Origin: an uncultured Clostridia bacterium
Lineage (GTDB): Bacteria; Bacillota; Clostridia; Christensenellales; Aristaeellaceae
Direction: 5' to 3'
Assembly (NCBI GenBank): GCA_934670175.1
Contig: CAKUOX010000045.1
Span: 1-18,932 of the forward strand
Length of the DNA stretch: 18,932 bases
Both the position numbers and the translations under genes were made by a program. The notes under the pieces were generated by a model. It was not told the origin of the DNA, made no database searches, and worked only from the letters and a program-made list of their open reading frames with translations. Positions 1 to 4,363 of the stretch are shown here, one piece after another (within the stretch, counting starts at the first letter, position 1; every line of letters begins with the position of its first letter).

Positions 1-74
1 CTGCCACAGCGTCCGAGATCAGCGGCCTGTCGAGCAGCCTGCTGCGCCTGCTCGGCCTGTGGACGATGAGATAA
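1..74 (+). CDS. C-terminal end of an unidentified protein (partial)
   Basis: The frame whose codons begin at base 3 runs to a TAA at 72-74 and encodes 23 residues ending LLGLWTMR. It is preferred over the other two frames because 21 of its 23 sense codons end in G or C and it uses CTG leucine codons repeatedly, like the confident genes here. An intrinsic terminator starts 16 bases after the stop. The fragment is too short to assign a family. The frame beginning at base 2 (stop 89-91) is the main alternative; its third-position composition is poorer. Confidence 0.45.
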   Translation, partial: ATASEISGLSSSLLRLLGLWTMR

Positions 75-89
75 AAACAAAATACCGAT

Positions 90-121
90 AAAGCGCCGCC
101 AGCGGCAGCAGGCGGCGTTTT
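90..121 (+). terminator. Intrinsic terminator of the gene entering from the left
   Basis: A perfect 7-bp stem CGCCGCC (94-100) / GGCGGCG (111-117) closes a 10-nt loop. AAAG on the left and TTTT on the right extend the stem and supply the U tract. It lies 16 bases after the TAA at 72-74. Confidence 0.75.
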
Positions 122-217
122 ATCTGGCAACAGAATCAGTAAAACAGTGATCTTCGAATGTAGTGCAGTAATTCGAAAACGCACATGACGCACTTCCCCA
201 TCGCTTGCTCGGCATGC

Positions 218-239
218 GCATCGGGGGAAACGCCGATGC
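218..239 (+). other. Hairpin upstream of the XRE promoter
   Basis: GCATCGG (218-224) pairs with CCGATGC (233-239) around an 8-nt loop and is followed by TTTCTT. TTCCCC (194-199) can instead pair with GGGGAA (224-229), so the two folds exclude each other. It could be a backup terminator for the upstream gene or a DNA element next to the promoter. No function is assigned. Confidence 0.35.
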
Positions 240-275
240 TTTCTTACTGTGACCTCATTTTTTCTTTTCACTTGC

Positions 276-304
276 TTGACATCATCAGCATGCGCACATA
301 TGAT
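276..304 (+). promoter_or_regulatory. SigA-type promoter for the XRE regulator
   Basis: TTGACA (276-281), a 17-nt spacer and TATGAT (299-304) form a near-consensus housekeeping promoter. Transcription would start near 311, leaving a leader of about 330 nt before the ATG at 640. The -10 box sits inside an inverted repeat (293-316), so a repressor could cover it. Confidence 0.7.
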
Positions 305-331
305 ATAGGATGTGCGTTTTGATATGCGCAT
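290..331. promoter_or_regulatory. Operator-like inverted repeats over the XRE promoter
   Basis: CGCACAT (293-299) and ATGTGCG (310-316) form a perfect 7-bp inverted repeat with a 10-nt centre spanning the -10 box and probable start site. The palindrome ATGCGCAT follows at 324-331 and also occurs upstream at 214-221. ATGCGCAC lies at 290-297 and another CGCACAT at 180-186. Clusters like this often bind a dimeric HTH repressor; the downstream XRE protein is the natural candidate, which is inference. Confidence 0.4.
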
Positions 332-639
332 TTGGGGCAGTATTCCCACCAAACGAGCCCATTTTGCGTCCGTTTGCGCCCAAAAAGCCGAATCGCAACC
401 GCCGGTTGACAAATTTCCTGCCCGCCTTAATGGCATGCAACCGCAAAAAAGCGTATGATCAGGGCGTGCTTGAGGCACGCAATGAGAATTATCGGCGCAT
501 TCCTTTATGCACCGGAGCTGCCGTCTTGGGCAGCGGCGCGGCCGCTATTGCAACACGCCGATCCGCGAGGCGCCGGTTTTGCGGATTCTCATACTTTAAT
601 AACATGCACGGCTTTGCCGTGCCGAACGGAGGAAGGAAC
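305..639 (+). other. Long hairpin-rich 5' leader, no gene recognised
   Basis: This stretch lies between the promoter and the XRE start. It contains stems GCGTGC/GCACGC (464-469/475-480), ATCCGC/GCGGAT (561-566/581-586) and GCACGGC/GCCGTGC (606-612/616-622, 3-nt loop); the last ends about 5 bases before the GGAGG box. The frame of the XRE gene is open back to 310, but the added residues look random and the strong ribosome site is at 640, so I treat it as untranslated. A second TTGACA (406-411) has no good -10 partner. I do not recognise a known riboswitch class. Confidence 0.4.
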
Positions 640-1629
640 ATGATTTTAGCCGACAAGATCATTCAGCTTCGCAAAAGGGCGGGCTGGTCTCAGGAAGAAC
701 TGGCCGCACAGCTGGGCGTTACGCGCCAGTCGATCTCCAAATGGGAGGGCGCACAGTCGATCCCGGATATGGACAAGCTGCTCAAGCTCAGCCGCCTGTT
801 TGACGTGAGCACGGACTATCTGCTCAAGGATGAGCTGGAGGAATGCGAACCTGTGGACAGCGCGCCGGAACCGGCATTAAGGCGCGTCACGCTCGAGCAG
901 GCCTCGAATTATCTGGCGCTGAGCCGCGCCAATGCGCCGAAGATGGCACTGGCGACCATCCTGTGCATCCTGTCGCCGGTGCTGCTGATCCTGCTGGGCG
1001 GCATGAGCGAAAGCGCGCGCTTCCACATTTCCGAAAACGCCGCCGCGGGCATTGGCCTATGCGCGCTGGTGCTGCTGGTGGCTGCGGGCGTGAGCCTGTT
1101 CCTGCTCTGCGGCGCAAGGGTCAAGGAGTACAGCTTTCTGGAAAGCGAGCCGTTTGAAACCGAATACGGCGTGAGCGGCATGGTGCAGGAGCGCAAGCGC
1201 GAATTCAGCGAGCGCTATACCCGCCTGAACATCATCGGCGTGGTGCTGTGCATCCTGTCGGTGCTGCCGCTGTTTGCCGCGAGCAGCTTCAACGCGGGCG
1301 ACCTGCTGTATGTGGCTGCGGTCTGCGCGCTGCTGGTGATCGCGGGCTGCGGCTGCGTGGCCTTCGTGTATGGCGGCGTGATCCAGGGCGCCATCGACAA
1401 GTTGCTGGAGGAGGGCGATTACATTCGCGCAAGGAAGGCGCGCAAAAAGCTCACCGGCACCGTCAGCGTCATCTATTGGCTGGTCGTTACCGCCATATTC
1501 CTGTTCTATACCTATGGCGCTTCCGGAAACGCGCAGCCCAGGGACAGCTGGATTATCTGGGCCATCGCGGGCGTGCTGTTCGGCGCGGTCACGGCGGCGC
1601 TGAAGCTGGTTGGCCGCGAAAAGAGGTAA
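640..1629 (+). CDS. XRE-family HTH regulator with six-helix membrane domain
   Basis: This 329-residue protein has two parts. Residues 5-62 are a classic XRE/Cro-C1 helix-turn-helix with the WSQEELA and TRQSISKWE signatures. Residues 103-323 hold about six hydrophobic segments (near 103-120, 135-157, 196-214, 221-246, 273-292, 303-323) separated by charged loops. The architecture is common in Clostridia as an HTH protein tethered to the membrane; the membrane half probably senses an envelope signal or holds the DNA-binding domain at the membrane, but no ligand can be read. The ATG at 640 is chosen over the open frame from 310 because GGAGGAAGG precedes it and the HTH fold starts at residue 5. 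The promoter at 276-304 has operator-like repeats that suggest autoregulation. The next gene starts 107 bases downstream, with a weak stem (1647-1653/1669-1675) between them. Confidence 0.85.
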   Translation: MILADKIIQLRKRAGWSQEELAAQLGVTRQSISKWEGAQSIPDMDKLLKLSRLFDVSTDYLLKDELEECEPVDSAPEPALRRVTLEQASNYLALSRANAPKMALATILCILSPVLLILLGGMSESARFHISENAAAGIGLCALVLLVAAGVSLFLLCGARVKEYSFLESEPFETEYGVSGMVQERKREFSERYTRLNIIGVVLCILSVLPLFAASSFNAGDLLYVAAVCALLVIAGCGCVAFVYGGVIQGAIDKLLEEGDYIRARKARKKLTGTVSVIYWLVVTAIFLFYTYGASGNAQPRDSWIIWAIAGVLFGAVTAALKLVGREKR

Positions 1630-1736
1630 GGATCGACATACTGCTCGAAATGCTGCGGCTACTGCGGCGCATTTCATGCTTTCGTGCGCGGTGATCGAAT
1701 CGATCCGGCGCATCCATGATCGGAGGTACAAGCTAA

Positions 1737-2441
1737 TTGGACATTTCGCTGTTTTATGAGGCACGCGGCACGGGCTTTCCGCTGATCCTGCTGCATGGCA
1801 ACGGTGAAGATCACCTCTATTTTGCGGCGCAGCTGGACTATTTTTCCGAGCATTACCGCGTTATCGCGCTGGACACGCGCGGCCACGGCCAGTCGCCGCG
1901 CGGCGATGGTGAATTCAGCATTCGGCGCTTTGCGCAGGATCTATACGATTTCATGCGTGCGCAGCGCATATCCCGCGCACACCTGCTGGGTTTTTCCGAC
2001 GGTGGCAATATCGCCCTGGAATTTGCGCTGAAGCATCCGGAAATGGTGGAAACGCTGATTCTGAACGGCGCAAATCTGAACCCTGGCGGCGTGCGCCGCA
2101 GCGTACAGCTGCCCATCGAAATCGGCTACCGCATCGCGCGGCTGTTCGCCGAGCGCAGCCCTAAAGCGCGCGCCAACGCCGAAATGCTGGGTCTGATGGT
2201 CAATGAGCCGCATATCGCACCCGAGGCACTGCGCGCGCTGAACATGCCCGTGCTGGTCATTGCCGGTACGAAGGACATGATACGGCGCAGCCATACCGAG
2301 CTGATCGCCCGCAGCCTTCCCCGCGCCGAGCTCGCGATCCTGAACGGCACGCACTTTATCGCACACGAAAGCCCTGCCGAATTCAACCGTGCCGTCGAAA
2401 CATTTTTAAATGCCTGTGCCAACGAGAGGTGCCGCACATGA
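1737..2441 (+). CDS. Alpha/beta-fold hydrolase
   Basis: A 234-residue, single-domain cytoplasmic alpha/beta hydrolase. The oxyanion-hole stretch HGNG is at 20-23, the nucleophile elbow GFSDGG puts Ser87 at its centre, and the acid Asp180 (AGTKD) and base His206 (NGTH) complete the catalytic triad. The short cap region fits small esterase or lactonase-like members; the substrate cannot be told. The start is TTG at 1737, supported by GGAGG at 1722-1726 and the typical N-terminal strand that follows; no ATG fits better. It opens a small operon: its TGA overlaps the next ATG in an ATGA, and that gene overlaps a phosphatidyltransferase in the same way. No clear promoter is visible in the 107 bases before it, so it may be read through from the XRE gene. 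Confidence 0.85.
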   Translation: MDISLFYEARGTGFPLILLHGNGEDHLYFAAQLDYFSEHYRVIALDTRGHGQSPRGDGEFSIRRFAQDLYDFMRAQRISRAHLLGFSDGGNIALEFALKHPEMVETLILNGANLNPGGVRRSVQLPIEIGYRIARLFAERSPKARANAEMLGLMVNEPHIAPEALRALNMPVLVIAGTKDMIRRSHTELIARSLPRAELAILNGTHFIAHESPAEFNRAVETFLNACANERCRT

Positions 2442-2641
2442 GCAAGTACGCGGCGCTCTGGCGCTGGATCGCCGCACAAAGCGGCGGCGCGCTCGAACTG
2501 AGCTTTGCTGAAATTGAAGGGATCGTGGGGCTTCCGCTGGATCATTCCTTTTTGAACTGCAAAAAGGAATTGACCGACTATGGTTGGAAAGTCGAGAAAA
2601 TATCGCTGAAGCAGCAGACCATAGTCTTCAAGCGGCTATGA
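2438..2641 (+). CDS. Small DUF7662-like protein
   Basis: A 67-residue soluble protein. The pattern SFAEIEGIVGLPLDHS (22-37), then a short helix and a final strand ending QQTIVFKR, resembles the DUF7662 domain, in which an EIE-G-PLP core is followed by an amphipathic C-terminal strand. The match is from memory of the pattern, and the function of the family is not known to me. The ATG at 2438 overlaps the hydrolase stop as ATGA and has GAGAGG eight bases upstream; a GTG nine bases earlier is the alternative. Its own stop overlaps the next ATG in the same way, so translation of the three genes is probably coupled. Confidence 0.65.
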   Translation: MSKYAALWRWIAAQSGGALELSFAEIEGIVGLPLDHSFLNCKKELTDYGWKVEKISLKQQTIVFKRL

Positions 2642-2961
2642 GGCGCCATATCCCGAATGCCGTTACGGCGCTGCGCCTGCTGTGCGCCGCCGCGATGCTT
2701 TTCGCAAACGCAGACTTCGGTCTATTCTGGCTTTTGTACGCGCTCTGCGGCATCAGCGACGTGTTGGACGGCGCTCTGGCGCGCGGATTGCACGCCGAGA
2801 GCAGACTGGGAAGCTGGCTGGACAGCATCGCCGACCTCGCCTTCACCGCCGTTTGCGCCGTACAGCTCCTGCCGCGGCTGCACTTACCTGCGGGCTTATG
2901 GATCTGCATTGCCGTGATCGCCGCATTGCAAATCTCTGCGATCATCGCCGCGCGGCATTGA
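2638..2961 (+). CDS. CDP-alcohol phosphatidyltransferase, cut short by TGA
   Basis: This 107-residue product carries the complete CDP-alcohol phosphotransferase signature: D41, D44, G45, A48, R49, then G58, D62 and D66 with canonical spacing. The family transfers a phosphoalcohol from a CDP-alcohol to an acceptor alcohol at the membrane and binds metal through these aspartates. Hydrophobic segments are at about 9-40 and 66-105. Known members have five or six membrane helices and are usually near 180-200 residues, so this protein is short. The frame continues after the TGA (2959-2961) with family-like sequence to 3162, so the gene looks interrupted by one nonsense codon. The start ATG overlaps the previous stop as ATGA. 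It could be a recent pseudogene, a readthrough gene or a sequencing error (TGG to TGA would restore it). Confidence 0.7.
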   Translation: MRRHIPNAVTALRLLCAAAMLFANADFGLFWLLYALCGISDVLDGALARGLHAESRLGSWLDSIADLAFTAVCAVQLLPRLHLPAGLWICIAVIAALQISAIIAARH

Positions 2962-3162
2962 CATTGTTCTCCGGAGCAGCACCACAGCGCCGCGAACCGG
3001 CTGGCCGGGCTTCTGCTGTTCTGTGCGCTGCCCCTCTACCGGCTGCAAAACTGGGATATACTGGCATTCCTGCTCTGCCCGCTCGCATTTTTCGCATCGG
3101 TACAGCAGCTTATAATAATTCTAAGATCAAACGGAGGTACAAAGCATGGCTACGACTACTGA
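2962..3162 (+). pseudogene. Separated C-terminal part of the phosphatidyltransferase
   Basis: In the same frame as 2638-2961, beyond its TGA, 66 further codons run to a TGA at 3160-3162. The stretch HSAANRLAGLLLF resembles the conserved H-x-x-x-N-K-x-x-G-LLLF segment of the CDP-alcohol phosphotransferase family, and two hydrophobic helices follow (about 3001-3042 and 3055-3123). No frameshift is needed. The end overlaps the start of the TfoX-like gene by 17 bases. If TGA is not read through this part is not translated, as I see no ribosome site for it. Confidence 0.6.
3088..3116 (+). promoter_or_regulatory. Probable promoter of the TfoX-domain gene
   Basis: A perfect TATAAT lies at 3111-3116; the -35 position (3088-3093, TTTTTC) is poor. 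It is about 30 bases before the ATG at 3146 and inside the tail of the interrupted phosphatidyltransferase frame. Confidence 0.4.
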
Positions 3163-3478
3163 ATATATGCACTACGTCTGCGAACGTCTGGATGCGTTCG
3201 GCGCGATCCGCTCAAAAAAGATGTTCGGTGAATACATGGTCTATCTCAACGACAAGCCGATCCTTTCCATCTGCGATAACACCGTATTCGTAAAGAAGCT
3301 GCCCGCAATCGAAGCATTGATGGGCAATGCCGACTGTGGTCTTCCCTATGAGGGCGCCAAGGAGCACTACATACTGGATATTGACGACGGCGCGCTGCTG
3401 CAGGAATTGATTCCCCTGCTGGAGGCGGCAACCCCTCTGCCCAGGCCACGCGTAAAAAGACCAGAGTCTGATATATAA
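3146..3478 (+). CDS. TfoX N-terminal domain protein
   Basis: A 110-residue protein that matches the TfoX/Sxy N-terminal domain: a helical start, then RSKKMFGEYMVYLNDKPI (22-39), the VFVKKL strand and the PYEGAKEHYILD segment. In gamma-proteobacteria Sxy/TfoX is a two-domain competence regulator; stand-alone N-terminal domains are common in Bacillota and have no settled role, so no competence function is claimed. GGAGG at 3133-3137 is eight bases before the ATG. The gene has its own -10 box upstream and ends in a bidirectional terminator whose stem begins within its stop codon. Confidence 0.8.
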   Translation: MATTTEYMHYVCERLDAFGAIRSKKMFGEYMVYLNDKPILSICDNTVFVKKLPAIEALMGNADCGLPYEGAKEHYILDIDDGALLQELIPLLEAATPLPRPRVKRPESDI

Positions 3479-3514
3479 AACGAACCGGTGCAGGCGTATG
3501 CACCGGTTCGTTTT
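3477..3514. terminator. Perfect 16-bp bidirectional terminator between convergent genes
   Basis: Bases 3477-3492 and 3499-3514 are exact reverse complements around a 6-nt loop, starting AAAACGAACC and ending GGTTCGTTTT. Either strand gives a GC-rich stem plus U tract, so it can stop both the TfoX-domain gene (+) and the TVP38-family gene (-). An imperfect stem at 3550-3578, closer to the minus-strand gene, lacks a U tract. Confidence 0.9.
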
Positions 3515-3583
3515 GAAGTTAATGGTTTCACCAGGCCGGAGCTTTGCGAGTCGGCGGGTTCTAAAGGAACACGCCGACAATTC

Positions 3584-4288
3584 TCATTCCTTTTCTCGCG
3601 CCGCGTGACGTTTACAGATGCGGTTATAGATCAACAGGCCGACGCCGCTGACCGCCATCGTCGCCGCAAAAACAGCTATGGCAAACCAGTAATTCTGCGT
3701 GCCGAGGGCATTCCCACCGACGGTAGAGGTAATGATGGATGGAATGCGCCCCAGCGAGCAGATCATCAGCCAGACAGGGAAGCGAATGTCCGTAAGACCC
3801 GCGACATAGCTCAGCAGATCCTTTGGCGTGCCGGGGATCATGAATATGATCAGAAACAGCATATCCCGCTTGGGCGTGGATTTAAGAAAGCGAACCGACT
3901 TCAGTTTGTCCTTCGAAAAAAACACCTCGACCAGCCGGACGCCGAAGCGCCGCACCAGCAGAAATACCGCGACGCTGCCGAGCGTGGAGGCCAGAATGCA
4001 CAGCAGCGTGCCCTCCACAGCGCCAAAGGCATAGCCTGCGGCAATTTCAAACGGTTCACCGGGAATAAGCGCAATGACCACCTGAAAGATCACCATGCCG
4101 ATATAGGCAATCCGCCCGCCAAAGCCGTGCCCATCCACCCAGGCGCGGAATTTTTCCGGTTCGGATGCAAAGCGCACCAGCGGCGCGCCCACCAGCCACA
4201 TGATCAGCGCCGAAGCCACGACGGCGATGCAGACTACAGCAATGCCGACGAGCTGCCTGCGCGTCATGGGTCGTTTCTCACGTTTCAT
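3584..4288 (-). CDS. TVP38/TMEM64 (VTT/DedA-superfamily) membrane protein
   Basis: A 234-residue integral membrane protein. After a basic N-terminus and a membrane helix (12-34), it has the VTT-domain core: IPGEPFEIAAGYAFG (75-89), a glycine-containing helix (90-111) ending VRRFG, then IPGTPKDLLSYVAGLT (151-166) and two further helices. This order is diagnostic of the TVP38/TMEM64 group, relatives of DedA. DedA-superfamily members are tied to lipid scrambling or flipping and envelope homeostasis; the substrate here is unknown. The ATG at 4288 has only a weak AGGACGG ribosome site; an internal ATG at residue 8 has none better. It follows the rho terminator by about 30 bases, so it is probably transcribed separately, though no strong promoter is visible. 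Confidence 0.85.
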   Translation of the reverse strand: MKREKRPMTRRQLVGIAVVCIAVVASALIMWLVGAPLVRFASEPEKFRAWVDGHGFGGRIAYIGMVIFQVVIALIPGEPFEIAAGYAFGAVEGTLLCILASTLGSVAVFLLVRRFGVRLVEVFFSKDKLKSVRFLKSTPKRDMLFLIIFMIPGTPKDLLSYVAGLTDIRFPVWLMICSLGRIPSIITSTVGGNALGTQNYWFAIAVFAATMAVSGVGLLIYNRICKRHAAREKE

Positions 4289-4318
4289 ATTTTCATGCCG
4301 TCCTATCTGATGTATAAT

Positions 4319-4358
4319 CTAAAACGGGCGGCAGCTGACAGATCGCCGCCGTCCGTTT
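4319..4358 (-). terminator. Intrinsic terminator of rho
   Basis: On the minus strand AAACGGACGGCGGC (4358 down to 4345) pairs with GCTGCCGCCCGTTT around a 9-nt loop, with one A-C mismatch and one G-U pair, and runs into TTTTAG. It begins six bases after the rho stop. Confidence 0.8.
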
Positions 4359-4363
4359 GTGCT

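Noticed and set aside
310..639. N-terminal extension of the XRE regulator by 110 codons
   Set aside because: The extension has no ribosome site or domain, overlaps the probable transcription start, and the HTH domain begins right at the ATG at 640, which has GGAGGAAGG.
1057..1764. Minus-strand open frame of 235 codons opposite the XRE gene
   Set aside because: It is antisense to an identified gene, with His/Ala/Gln-rich low-complexity translation and no ribosome site.
3550..3578. Second terminator for the TVP38-family gene
   Set aside because: The stem has a central mismatch and no U tract on the minus strand; the perfect stem at 3477-3514 is a better candidate.
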